Assembly (NCBI GenBank): GCA_039090855.1
Contig: CM077024.1
Coordinates: 63,201,594-63,265,593, forward strand
DNA from: Macrothele yani
Taxonomy: Eukaryota; Arthropoda; Arachnida; Araneae; Macrothelidae
Direction: 5' to 3'
DNA length: 64,000 nucleotides
This document shows positions 40,205 to 51,654 of the stretch, piece by piece; within the stretch, counting starts at the first letter, position 1, and each line of letters begins with the position of its first letter. Position numbers and translations under genes: made by a program. The notes beneath the pieces were generated by a model that was not told the origin of the DNA, ran no database searches, and saw only the letters and a list, made by a program, of their open reading frames with translations.

Positions 40205-41452
40205 TATAAACTATATATACAGCCCCCACCAACAAAAACTCCTAGGTGTGCCACTGCAAGGGATTATTCATTACGGGAATACTATAAAAAGTTCTCATTT
40301 TCTTAGTCTTCGGATGTGAAATGTTTTATTAAATTGCTTTGGCACTTCATGTTTGGAAATTTCAATAGCCACTGACTGTATAATTTGTTGAAGTAAGTTT
40401 CTAAGCTATCATTTTTGTTGAAAGGATATGCTCTGAAACTATTAAAACTTTAGTGTACTTTTAGTTTATTTTCTATTAGGAAAGCAAAGAGTTTTTTTTT
40501 CCGCAGTAGGTGTTTCGAATAGCCTTTTAATTTCATGACTAAACTTAACAAATTGATACGGATGTATACGTATTTTTTAATGGCAGGAGATAATTCCTTG
40601 AATTTTAAAATGAAATCTTAATGTACTCGAGATCACACGCAATTATTGGGTTCGTCAATGAGTAAACTTATTTATTGTTGATTTTTAAAACTTATTAAAT
40701 AAAAGACTGTTTCTTATCGATATTCCTGCTCATTATGAATTAACAAAAATGTGAATATTTCGTCAGGGGATATTTTTCAAAGAAGCAAAATGCTTCAAAT
40801 CCAAATTTTTCTGCATCAGATTTTTTTTGCATGAGGTAAGCTCTGATAATGGAAGCAATTGTGGTGCTCAGAAACATTATGCATGGCAACTATTACGAAA
40901 AAATTGTATAGAAAAAAAATTGAAGAGCTTTAGAAAATCTGTGGAAAGCAATTAAATTTATTGTCATTTTTAAACAAATTACGTGAATATGCAAACTAAT
41001 GATGAATAGCATACTATCGTGTCACCAGTTTGTCATTGTCGCCTAATAAAAACAGAACCGACCGCCGATCGTATTATGTATATGTTTCATTCAAATGGTC
41101 TTCTTCATTCAATTTTTTCCATTCCAGTTTTTTCGTAGAACTGTTGCTTCAAAAATTGACCTTCAGATTCACCTTCTCAATTTTATACACAAAAATATTC
41201 AGTTCAAATTAATTTAAAAAAATAAGCTCGCGAAAGTATAAGCAAGCTACATAAGCGAACTACGGCCGTTTGATTTTGGGCAAGAAACAGGCTCAATGCG
41301 CCATCTAACGACATGAATTTTAACAAAAAATTTGGAAATGTCAGAATTAAAGCGGGACCGGTATTGGCTAATGTGCCAAAGCAGGAACCGCCCAGACCCC
41401 GCCTGCGAGATCACAGTGACCAATCACAGAAGGAGCGTGAACCTAGTCTGTG
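40205..41452. other. Unassigned AT-rich spacer
   Basis: No gene or element identified. Confidence 0.5.
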
Positions 41453-41483
41453 GGCTAAATTCACGCATAGCGTGAATTTAGCC
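41453..41483. repeat. 31-bp inverted repeat at the truncation point of a Tc1 copy
   Basis: GGCTAAATTCACGC, three-base ATA centre, then the exact complement of the arm. Tc1 coding similarity stops about here. Confidence 0.85.
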
Positions 41484-42512
41484 TCAGCCTCCGATGAGGT
41501 GTAGCATTGTCGTCCATGAAGAGGAACTCAGGACCCATAGCAACTCTAAACAGACGCACGTGAAGCAGGAGAACCTCGGTACAATAGCGGACACCAGTGA
41601 CTGAACATCCTTGGAAGATGTGGAGTTCAGTACGGCTACCAAGCACGATACCGCCCCAAACAAGAACTCCGCCACCTCCAAACCGGTCCCTTTCGATGAT
41701 GTTGGAGGTGTGATTGCGTGTTCCCTGCTCTCTCCAGATGTGTATACGTCCAGAATCGCTCGTCAGACTAAATCGGCTCTCATCCGTAAAGAAAACTCGA
41801 CCCCATTGCTCATGTATCCGGTTCTTGTGTTCCTGGCACACAGAAACCGCCGTTTCCGATGAGCAGGCGTTAATGGCACACACCGTACTGGTCGTCGTGC
41901 AAATAGACCACCTTTGTGCAGCCTCCCGGCCACGGTAAAACGCGATAACGGACGTCCAGTTGTCTGTTGCATGTGCCTTGCGATTTCTCCCGCTGTCTGC
42001 CGTCTGTCTCTTCTCGCCTGTAGGACAATATACCAGTCGTCCGCCACCGTGGTTTCTCGTGGACGACCACTGCTAAACTCTCGGACAGCTGTTCCTCTCG
42101 TTTGAAATGCTCTCCAAGCTGGTGAAACGATGCTGTGAGCGATCCCGAACTCCTCGGTCGCACTAGTCACACTTCGACCTTCTTCCAACTTCCCAATGAC
42201 GCGACCTCGAGTAAAGTCATCCAGATGTCATCTACTGGATTGCCTGTTGGCCATATCACACGGTGGCAGCAACTCGACGACGTTCAAACCGTTGTACACC
42301 GTGTTATAGCTTTCACCGAATTGCTGAGCGTACACCGCCCGTATGCTTTATACCCTTCTGACACTCTGCCCCACGTCATGCTGCATATATGCGCATGCCC
42401 TACCGTACCAGACCCTAATCTATCTCCTGAGTGGTCTTTCGGTCCGTTCTGCCTGCTCCTACTGCTGTTCTGCTAATTTCTCCTCTTCGTCCTTAATTTT
42501 TGCACACCAGTG
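41484..42512 (-). pseudogene. Tc1-like element, transposase truncated at C-terminus
   Basis: The 5' terminus (right, CACTGGTGTGCAAAAATTAA on the - strand, next to TA at 42513-42514) resembles the end of the 37781 element. The - strand frames give MEEGRSVTSATEEFGIAHSI, RWRAF-type HTH, RDRRQTAGEIARHMQQTTGR, then RVFFTDESRFSLTSDSGRIH (first Asp) and EFLFMDDNATPHRR (second Asp). The SPD-x-NPIE part and the other TIR are missing; a frame change lies near 41760-41880. Confidence 0.85.
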
Positions 42513-42514
42513 TA

Positions 42515-42891
42515 CAACCCTAATTTGTTTCATATTACGTATTTGTCTGGGCTTCTACATGTTTTGGTTCGCAAAATTTTTTTCCCATGTTTACGTTTCA
42601 GATGTTTCGACAATGTCTGACAATAAGAACATGAAAATATAATATACCGTGTCTGAGAAACGCTTCATTAAAAACTTCATGATGACTAATGGCGATGCTG
42701 TCTTGCATCATTTGAAATAAACATCGAACAGAAAATTGGCTTTGTATATTTTTGCAACCTTGATTCGTTCTTCTAAGAAATTAAATTCTTCTTTTCTGCC
42801 CTGTAGCTCTATTAATTCCTTGGCAGACTCCATGATGTTAATATTATAAAAATTTGCCAACAGTGAGGGATAGTCAAATAGCGGGAACATT
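42515..42891. other. Unassigned spacer
   Basis: No gene or repeat recognised. Confidence 0.5.
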
Positions 42892-42903
42892 GAATCAGCA
42901 GCC

Positions 42904-43137
42904 GCCGCCCCGGTGGCGCAGTGGTCTAAGCGATGGCCTCTGATCATTCGTCCGAAAGGGGTCCGGGTTCGAATCCCGGTGAGGCATGGATGTTGTGTTT
43001 GTCTTACGGCACTGGCTCTCTCCCTTCCCTGGAACCAGTGACCCTAAATTAGGGACGGGCGACTGCTTATAGCCCATTGAGTTGCTCACGGTGGTCGTTA
43101 AACCTTCAATCACAAAAAAAAAAAAAAAAAAAAAAAA
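42904..43137 (+). mobile_element. tRNA-derived SINE (family C), full length with poly-A
   Basis: The head has box A-like GGTGGCGCAGTGGTCTAAGC and box B GGGTTCGAATCCC. The body contains CGGCACTGGCTCTCTCCC. The 3' part GCTCACGGTGGTCGTTAAAC is shared with the LINE ending at 63225; a tail of 24-25 A follows. Target duplication GAATCAGCAGCC at 42892-42903 and 43138-43149. Confidence 0.93.
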
Positions 43138-43218
43138 GAATCAGCAGCCACGTTGGTCCGCAGAATTTCACTTCTGACGTCACATGAATAAGGTCGAGGC
43201 TGACGAGAAAGACAGGCT

Positions 43219-43977
43219 ACGGTGCGAAATAGTCACGTGCACAACTTAGTGCTGTCGCCAAGTCAATCGGTTGAACAGTCATTGCATCGTTTGTTCACAG
43301 TGATTTGTATGTAGTGAGTGAGTGTTCCGTTTATTCTCATTTGGATACATGTATAGTTTTGTGAGGTAGGTATTTTATATTTCTAAGATAAGTTTAATTC
43401 TTAGTAAACGTTTTATTTAGTTTTAGCAGTAAGTTAGCGATAATTATAGGTTTAATGAGTAGATCTTAGTTTCACACATGTTGAAATCTGTTCATGTCTC
43501 ATGAATAGTGAAGTATAAAGAAGTGAGTTATTCTGTGGTGTTTAATTCTTTTTTTCAAGTAGACAAATATAATAATTAATATGTTTTGCCAATGCGGATT
43601 CACATAGAGCTTGAATATTACCAGAAATCAGGGTAACTTTTTAGGAAATTAGCCTTTGTAATTTGTATAACATTTGCATCTCTTCAACAATCGTTAGCCC
43701 TTTCTTTACGGAATTAATGCTTGAATTGTTGTATTGTAATGTGTGTCTGAATTAAAGAGGACAATTTTTTAATTTTGTAACTTAATGTTAACTGTGATAT
43801 AGCATTTGTCTGATTGAATTTACTAAAGCTGAACAGTGTGGACAGATTATGTTAAAAAAACTGCATGGTCAACTCTATTCTAACTGTACAAAACATAGGG
43901 AACTACTTTCGCTTAAAAATTTCATATCTAGTTCTTCTCTTGTATTAAAAGGTATAATTATTTTTACAGGAATTGAC
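43219..43977. other. P-type element 5' region
   Basis: No gene. A 3' splice-like sequence (ATTATTTTTACAG at about 43957-43969) precedes the transposase ATG by eight bases, suggesting a non-coding first exon. Confidence 0.45.
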
Positions 43978-46900
43978 ATGCCGCGGTGTTGCAGTGTTAG
44001 TGGCTGCAAATCAGTTTATAGAAGTCAAAAGGAGACTGTTACAACTTTTGCCGTACCAAAGTCAGAACCTCAGAGAAGCCAATGGCTTCGTAGTATTCCA
44101 ACAGATTTGAGTGGTTTAAAAAATCCAGTGGTATGTATAAAACATTTTGATGAGTCCTGTGTCATCAGAACTGATAAGTTGATTGTTGATGGTGAATATA
44201 AAGAGTTTCCTAGGAAACTGCCAAAGTTGAAAGAAGGATCACTTCCAACAGTTTTTCCCAATTTGCCAAAGTACTTGAGTTCCATTCCAAGCTCTTCAAG
44301 GCGCCTTGCAAACGTGGAAAGCGATAACCTCGAACAGACCATCAAGGAAACCCTTGTAGTACATAAAAAGTATTTGGAAGAAAAGAGTATTAAAGGTATG
44401 GGTGATGTAATGTCATATTTTGCAAAGAATAAAAACAATTTTCGACAAGAATGGGCTTTAGTAAGTAATGAAACTAAAGTAATCATTTGTTTTATTGATC
44501 TTCATAATGAGTCACCTGCTGTGTTAGGCTCCATTGTGATAGCTACTGATCTCCGTTTCGAGGTTTATATTGACAAAACAAAAATCAACAAAAGTAAGTT
44601 ATCAAAAAAATATTTTAAATTCAGTAACTGTTATCGAAGAACTCGTGCAGTATGTTGAAGAACATTTGAAAGACCCTAATGTGCATAGTTACATTGAATC
44701 AGCCACAACTTTGTTAGAACTAGAATTGTCTAAATGTCCAGAATCAGCTCAGCTAATATTTTTTATAGAGCAGTTAAAATTATCATTACTCCCAAAAAAT
44801 AATAGGAAATATTCTAATAGTACCATGGTTCTTGTAACATCACTATATATTTTTTCTTCTTCAGCATATAATATTTTATATAAATGCAATGCTTTGTATC
44901 TTCCACACCCCCGGAACTTGCAGAAACTAATTGGTCACTTTTCACTAAATAGCTGTGATCTTCGTGGCAGTATGGTGTATTTGAAAAGTAAAATTCAGGG
45001 TCTGTGTGAACATGAGTTCATAGTAAATTTTTTACTTGATGAAATTTATATGGAACCACATCTGAGTTTTAAAGATGGCTCTCTTTTTGGAATGAGCCAG
45101 TCAGACTGCTAAACTTGCAAAAACTGCACAAGTTTTTATGATATCTTCAGTGTTGTCCAAGTATAAGGATGTATAACGAAGTGAATTTCTCCGTCATTTT
45201 TGGTCTACGCCGGGATTCGAACCCGAGTACGCTTATTCCGGAACAAGCAGCTCTACCAACTGAGCTACGCAGACATTTGTTCTGATTCCTATCTGCCTTT
45301 ATGTCGTGTGCGTCCTTCTGGCAGGTACGTCACATCTCCTGGTACGTTACATCATCTCCTCCTTATTTTTATTTTTCTTTCGAAGTGCTGCTCATATTTT
45401 TCCTATCTCGCGGTGTGGAAATAACATCACACCAATGCGAGATTTTGAACGGTCGGGTCATCCGGACAGTTCGGGCGCCATTATAACGAAGTGAATTTCT
45501 CCGTCATTTTTATCGGCGCCAGGATTCGAACCCGGGTCCACTCATTCCGGAATAAGTTGCTCTACCAATTAAGCTACGCGGACATTTGTTCTGATTCCTA
45601 TCTGCCTTTATGTCGTGTGCGTCCTTCTGGCAGGTACGTCACATCTCCTGGTACGTTACAGATGTTGTGAGCATAATTCCTGTGAACAATCTCATAGCTG
45701 AAAGATATGATAATGAGTGTAATAACAGAAGTTGAAAAACTTGGATTTCAAGTAATATGTCTGATATCTGACAATAACTCTGTTAACCGCAAAGCATTTG
45801 AGTTATTCACTCCGCAGAAGATTTTGCAACCTAGTGTTCCACACCCTTTGAATGATACAAGATTGTTATTTTTTGTGTTTGACTAGGTGCATATAATTAA
45901 ATGTATTCGAAATATATGGATTGGAAAAAAAGATGAAAAGTGTATTATTTTTCCAAATTTTGAAAATGATGGTAATATTTTAAAAACCTGTTACAAGCAT
46001 TTAGAACTGTTATATGATATGGAGAAAAATGCTCTTATTAAGTATGGTCATTTGCTTTCTAGTAAAGTTCTGTACCCTTCAAACATTCAAAAGAAAAATG
46101 TAAAGCTGGCTCTGAGGGTGATCAATGAAAAAAATATTGCAGCTTTAAAATGTATAAGTAGCCATTATCCAAAAGTATTTGTTGGCTACGAAGAAACTTG
46201 CAAATTTCTTGATATTTTCACCAAATGGTGGAAAATTGTTAATGTTCAGAGTGCCTTTGAAGGCATCAGATTTAATGATCCACACAGAGAACCAGTAAGA
46301 ACTGAAAATTCTCTACAAATAGAATATTTGAGTAAAATGTCATTGTGGTTGAAAAAATGGAGAACTTCAGTTCCTGTCACAAATGCACTATCATCTCAAA
46401 CATTCCAGTCACTCATAACTACAAATGATGCTTTCATACAGCTTGTTCCATACTTATTGGAGAAGTACAAAATAGATTACCTTCTGCTTGGTAAGTTCCA
46501 AAATGATAATTTAGAAAGCAGATTTGGTTACTACAGGCAACTTAGTGGTGCCAATTACTATATTAGCTATGTGCAGCTGCTGGAAAGTGAAAGAAAGTTG
46601 CGTTTCAAAAATGCAGTGTTGTTATCTATTAAAGATACCAAAGTACCCTTACAGACCTTAATTCCATGTGAAGATCGTCATTCTCATTCTGTAAACTTAT
46701 CTATGTTTAATGATGTTATTAATAGTGAATTTAATTTTGAAAAAGTACCAGCACTTATGATTCCAGTGCTTACTTACATTGCTGGATTCACTGTCCGAAA
46801 AGAGTTAAGGAAGCAAAAATGTGACTTTTGTTGTTCTTGGTTATTAACTGACAAAGAAGTTGATCTTGCTGAATAACCATATCAGCTAATAAAGGAACTG

Positions 46901-47254
46901 GACAGGGGTAAGTTGATTTTGCCCACAGAATGTGTTGTTTTGACAGTTGCTGTGGCATGGTACACTTTACAAAATATTGTTAAAATGCATGAAAACCAGT
47001 TCCTGAGTGCACAGCATCAACTTTCTGTCTTATACAAAATCTGCTGCATACATTTAAACAGACAAAGTTATGATTTTAGATTTCCTTGTTCATTTTCTGT
47101 TGAATGTTTGTGTTTGAGTAGCTTGAAAACTAAATTGGAAAACATAACTCTCCTCAGCTGCAAAATACTCTTGAACAACTTAGTAAAAGCCAAAAATGAT
47201 AACCGAAATGATTTGAAATCACGTGAAAGAAAAATTAAGAAGTTGAAAGGCTGA
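43978..47254 (+). pseudogene. THAP-domain P-element-like transposase, broken and SINE-interrupted
   Basis: THAP domain first: MPRCCSVSGCKSVYRSQKET, VVCIKHFDESCV (C2CH zinc ligands) and LPTVFPNLPKYLSS (the AVPTxF-type box). Frame changes follow near 44620 and 45100. The transposase core LAKTAQVFMISSVLSKYKD is cut by the SINE block 45174-45660 and resumes VVSIIPVNNLIAER, ISDNNSVNRKAFELFTP, then a stop and HIIKCIRNIWIGKKDEKC. The last long frame (45887-46876) includes QNDNLESRFGYYRQLSGANY, the P/THAP9 C-terminal signature, and CDFCCSWLL. Not functional. Confidence 0.88.
45174..45660 (-). repeat. Dimeric tRNA-derived SINE insertion (family B)
   Basis: Two copies of a ~175-base unit (45174-45344, 45484-45660), each with reversed tRNA features (box B as GGATTCGAACCCG, box A as GCTCTACCAA(C/T)TGAGCTACGC-like) and the same flanks (ATAACGAAGTGAATTTCTCC; CTGGCAGGTACGTCACATCT). 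They are separated by 139 unrelated bases. The host transposase frame is interrupted here with GATGT on both sides. Confidence 0.8.
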
Positions 47255-48116
47255 ACACTTAGTTTTGCGTGCCTCCTTAGTGCATAGTGTGCACAGAGTA
47301 AGTCATGAGATTGGAAAAAGAGTTCAAACTTATCAAATATTTTGTATGCATGTAAAGTGTATAGACAGGTTGGTTAAAGCATTGACATGTATTTTTCTTC
47401 TGTAGTAAATGAAGATAACATTTCTGAAAAGATATCTTTGAAACTAGAAAGTAAAGATCTGTCATATTTGGTTTCATTTGAAACTTGTATACCAAGGAGC
47501 AGTACTTCGGTTAGCGTCTCGTAACATTTCCGATCTTTTTTCCCGCTTCATCACATATTATTCACATAGTGATGCTGAGTGGTGGTGGCGGCATTATGTA
47601 CTGGAGATTCGTATTTAATTTTTGATGGTGTCCTTTTTTTTTTTTTTAAGTTGGAACTAATACTGTTTGGGAAGTGGTTACCTGTGTTACACAATGTGCC
47701 TGTGATATACCTTTTTTGTATTCTCCTACCCCAAGATATGTATCTTTATTTGTCAAGCCATTTCACAGAAAAATGGACCAGAGGTCCTCATTTAATAGCA
47801 GTTGTGATTTCATCAGTCAAAAATCATTTGAAAATCTATGGAAATCTATGGAATTCTTTCTGTGGAAGATGATGCTGTACTCCTTCGCGTCATGGGGTCT
47901 GGCTAGTCTCTCAACGACGCCATACCCGTACGAGTTCCATGTCATTTATTCCCAGATGAATCAATGTTAGCAGTAATATTGTAGCATTTTGTTTACGTTT
48001 CAACACTGTACTAAAAAATTCCAGGAAATTTCTCTTATTTTTTATTCATACTTGCTCCTATGACTTCATTGTCACAAAAATTTGATAAAAACACCTGTGA
48101 GAAGGTAACTGAAGTG

Positions 48117-48120
<4 letters not shown>
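47255..48120. other. P-type element 3' region, no gene
   Basis: AT-rich; open frames near 47579-47970 have no family signature. Confidence 0.5.

Positions 48121-48169
<49 letters not shown>
48121..48169. repeat. (TG)n microsatellite
   Basis: About 24 TG repeats without interruption. Confidence 0.97.
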
Positions 48170-48170
<1 letters not shown>

Positions 48171-49224
48171 AGAGCTGAGTTCGGGCTCAATTTTAAGAGC
48201 CTGAGCCCGAAAACTATGATTAACCTGTATAGGCATTAAAAAAAAGTCTTTCCAGACTTCCACTCTTCCCTACCCGTGAAATTAACCGATGTCTTTCTCA
48301 ACTGCTGGGTCAGGAAGGGATGTCTATCAATTTCTATAGTTTCTTTAAACATTAATTTCTTCCTGAAATGTTTCGGTGGGGTGGGGGATATCAGAAAAAA
48401 TCGGGAGCTAAATCATATAAAATCACATTAAAAGAAAAGCCTCGGCCCGTCTCAGCACTGGTGTGTGTGTACTAGTGCTTAGCTTGACATTAATAGTAGG
48501 TATATTGAAAGTAAAAATTTAATTTTACTATGATAAGCAAATTTGGCTTCTAGTAAAGAATGTTAGTAAAATGTGTAAATTCCCTAGTGGGAGGAAAAAC
48601 TACTAACCAATTCTGCTTAATTCCTTTAAAAATGTATGGAAAATTTTTTTATACTGTTGAAACCTAATCCAAAAAGTGATAAAAATATTTTTTATGAAAA
48701 AGTAAATCACAGTTAGGTATGAACATTACAAAAGTAGATTTTAGGTTAAAGAAAATAATGGACACAACTCATACATAAAATATTCAGATGGTAACACATA
48801 GTGGAGGATCTAAAGCTGAGATAATTTTGATGTAGCTTGTGATGATTCAAACTATTTGAACCAGATGTCTTAATTTCTGCCATTGGTTAGCAAGAATTCT
48901 TTATTTTGCTATGTGTATGTATAACTTTGTTGTAGATGCTGTCACTTGGAAAGTTTGGGGAAAATTCTGAAGCTGAATACCGTTGCAGCTTATGATGACT
49001 TTCCTTCTTTCAAACTATTTGAAACATACATTTGAGGTACATTTATGTAAAAAAATGGACCCATTTGTTTATTTTTAATAGTATTTTTTACTTCATTCCG
49101 CTTGAAGATATAAGACAAATTGATAGTCCATAGGTAAGTTGATACTTTTTCCAAATGTATTTATGCTAATTTCTAAAACAAACTAAAAATTTAATTTCTG
49201 AATTGCAGCAAAGTGCTTTAATAA
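48170..49224. other. P-type element interior, nothing recognised
   Basis: AT-rich, no gene or repeat seen. Confidence 0.5.
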
Positions 49225-49780
49225 TATGAGGGTGGATCAAAAAGTTAGTTACAGTGTTGAATACAAAAAAAAACCAAAGATATACTCAGGGGATGTATGT
49301 TGGTTTAAAGGTACAACATTAATTCATTTTTCGACATAGTCACCTAAGGACGATAAACATTTATCGGAACGTGCAATTAGCTGTCCTATACCTATACAGA
49401 AAAAGTCCAGTTTGGTGCAACTAGTTAAGGACCACACTTTTCACAGCCTCATCTGTTGGGAATCGTTGTCCACTAAGGTCCTGTTTCATTTTACCGAACA
49501 AATGGTAGCCGCATGGGGATGAGTTGGGGCTGTAAGGTGGATGTTGCCACACCTCCGACTTGAATGACTGCAGCAATTCCCTTTGTTTTCTGTCATGTGT
49601 AGCGTTGTTGGGCAGCAGAGTGACACCTTCGCTCAACTTACCCTGGCATCTGTCCTTAATTGAATTTTGCAAATTTAATAGTGTTTGGCAATATGAGTCA
49701 CTAATGATGGTCTTCTCTTTTGACAGAAATTCTGTGTAAACAACAGATTCACAGTCGCCATGACCTCTCCCGCAGACAGA
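49225..49780 (-). pseudogene. Mariner-type fragment (transposase 3' part)
   Basis: The end is TGAGGGTGGATCAAAAAGTT, a mariner-like terminal repeat. The - strand frame 49421-49672 encodes GKLSEGVTLLPNNATHDRKQ, EVWQHPPYSPNSSPCGYHLF (region of the third catalytic Asp, here Asn) and GQRFPTDEAVKSVV. The 5' half and other terminus are missing. Confidence 0.75.
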
Positions 49781-50016
49781 CAGTTCGACTTTTCATGTCT
49801 TTCTTGTTGGAGAGGTGACGTTTCCATTCCATGGCCGATCGTTTGATTTCAGTTACGTAACAGTAAATATGTGATTTCAGATTGCTCATAGAGATATATT
49901 TCCCACGTATAAAAAGAAGAAATATTTCTTCCACAATGTTTACCTGAATAACTGGGAATTTGCTAAACATCGACCTGACTCTAAATAGCTGAGCTACGAT
50001 GAAGCAGGGCTCGCTT

Positions 50017-50180
50017 TGACTGGCGAAAATCTGAGATTATTCAGATTAAATCACTCGGATGTTTGGGACTTCCTCATCCTGGATGGTGTAACGGTAGTAT
50101 GCTCGAATGGAAATTGGGAAATGCAGGTTCGCTTCCTGCTCCACGGCGATGAATTTTTAAAATTTTCTGGTATGAAAGAG
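50017..50180 (+). repeat. tRNA-derived SINE copy (family A), diverged
   Basis: GGCGAAAATCTGAGATTATT, TGGTGTAACGGTAGTATGCT and GCAGGTTCGCTTCCTGC match the copy at 3415-3600 in order and spacing. Confidence 0.7.
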
Positions 50181-51356
50181 TTAGTCAGTAGCACTAAATC
50201 TGCAATTTCAGATTGCTTATTGGCTCATAATACAATTAAATTTCTGTGAATGGTGAGCAAGAATTCTGTTTACTGAACTATAGTTTGAATTAAATTCTAG
50301 CATGGAAATAGTTTTTTTCAATTTTTAGCTTACCTAACAGTGTTCAATTATAGTAATTGTAAATTTACAAATGAAAGGAAAATTTAATAGTGACAAAAAT
50401 GAATAATTTTATGAAAAAACGTTCTTGCATTAATTTTTCACAAAACAATGAGAGCATTTTTTGTGACAGTATCCTTCATTCGACTTTTTTTTCAATTACC
50501 AAGAAAATAGCTTGTGCCAGAATGTGTTGTCACATAATTTTAAAGTGTTGAAATATATACAGATAAGGACTAATTTTTTTTTTCTTCCCCCAAGTAGAAA
50601 TAAGTAAAATAAACTAATGCACAGACATGATTTGTATTAAAAGGGATCCTAAGCATTTTTTTAAGAAGGAATTATTTCCAAATTATGTACTTTTAGTGTA
50701 CAGAAGCATTGTCCTAGAAATAACCCCATTAAACAAAATACATGCAATAATATCCAAAAATTATTTTTTTCCAGAACAAGAAAAAAATAAACTTTTTTTA
50801 ATTTTAGTAAGGAACGTTTTAGCCAGAGATATGTATATGAGGGAACACTTTTACTTCGACCTCAATATGATTTCGCTTGACGTTTTCCGTTTGCTATTAA
50901 TATTCTGTACGCTATGTATTAAACGAATTTGCTTTTCATTGTTGCTAGAAAATCATGAAGGCAAAAAGAAAAAAATGAACTACATGGACAACAAAGAAAA
51001 TATAGTTAATTTCATTAAATCGAGCAACAAAACTTTCGATTATGTCTCTTGATACGACTTTGCTAAAGGAACAGCTAAACGCAAAAATCCACACTACACG
51101 GAAAACGAAAAAAAATTAATTCAGTAGTGTTAAACGATTAAGTTCAGTAGAACTCACATTTTAATAATGTTCCTTTTAATCGTTTTATTCTCTAATAGTT
51201 TGAAATTAATATGCAATGATTAGATGTGCCACCTTATATTTGCTGCGTGTTGGAAAAAATAGCTCTCTACTCGGTCACCGTTTGCTCTCAGCAGCCCAAG
51301 CAGAGGCAACAGCACTACCTTGGTCACGTGACCTTATAGATTCCCTTCCGCACCAA
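50181..51356. other. P-type element 3' interior
   Basis: AT-rich. An open frame at 50627-51052 shows only low-complexity Lys/Ile/Phe-rich sequence; no gene called. Confidence 0.5.
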
Positions 51357-51654
51357 AGCCTGTCTTTCTCGTCAGCCTCGAATAAGGTCCATTGGTTATA
51401 GCGTCTAGAAGGTAAAGTGTACCGAGCGCCTAGCATACGTAATGATTGGCGTGGATACCGAAATTTGTCTCCTTCGTAGATGGTGCTGCGATCGCCTTCC
51501 CTTCCCTTTTTCTTACTGTGAGGGGACCGGAAAACTAAATTCCTGTTGCTTACTGTGAAAAGAGCGGCAATTTAGACGAAGACGTGTTATGTTTTAGGTT
51601 TTAGAAGGAATGTGGATTACCTAAATATTGTATATAAGTTATACTTAGCTCATT

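Larger units (their letters stand above)
43195..51380 (+). mobile_element. P-type (THAP) DNA transposon, 8.2 kb, decayed
   Basis: Inverted ends CGAGGCTGACGAGAAAGACA (25-base identity counting one base outside, with looser similarity to about 60 bases including a shared TCACGTG). The 8-bp duplication AATAAGGT is at 43187-43194 and 51381-51388, the size made by P elements. The interior encodes a THAP-domain transposase at 43978-47254 and later acquired SINEs and a mariner fragment. Confidence 0.85.

Noticed and set aside
37226..40256. Large hAT element from CAGTGGCG at 37226 to GTGCCACTG near 40250
   Set aside because: The outer 8-base flanks differ, while the left end pairs with 37294 and has a matching TSD there.
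42904..43000. Functional tRNA genes (also at 3492, 45210, 45520, 57450)
   Set aside because: All lie in repeats with SINE bodies, tails or duplications; none stands alone as a tRNA.
44590..44635. Short intron (AG|GTAAGT-like donor, TTCAG acceptor) explaining the frame change in the THAP transposase
   Set aside because: It would be only ~35 bases, below normal animal introns; an indel is simpler.
49995..51400. Second end of the 43-kb P-type element taken as end of the 51.7-kb THAP copy
   Set aside because: The 8-bp duplication pairs 51381-51388 with 43187-43194, leaving the 51655 THAP frame outside.
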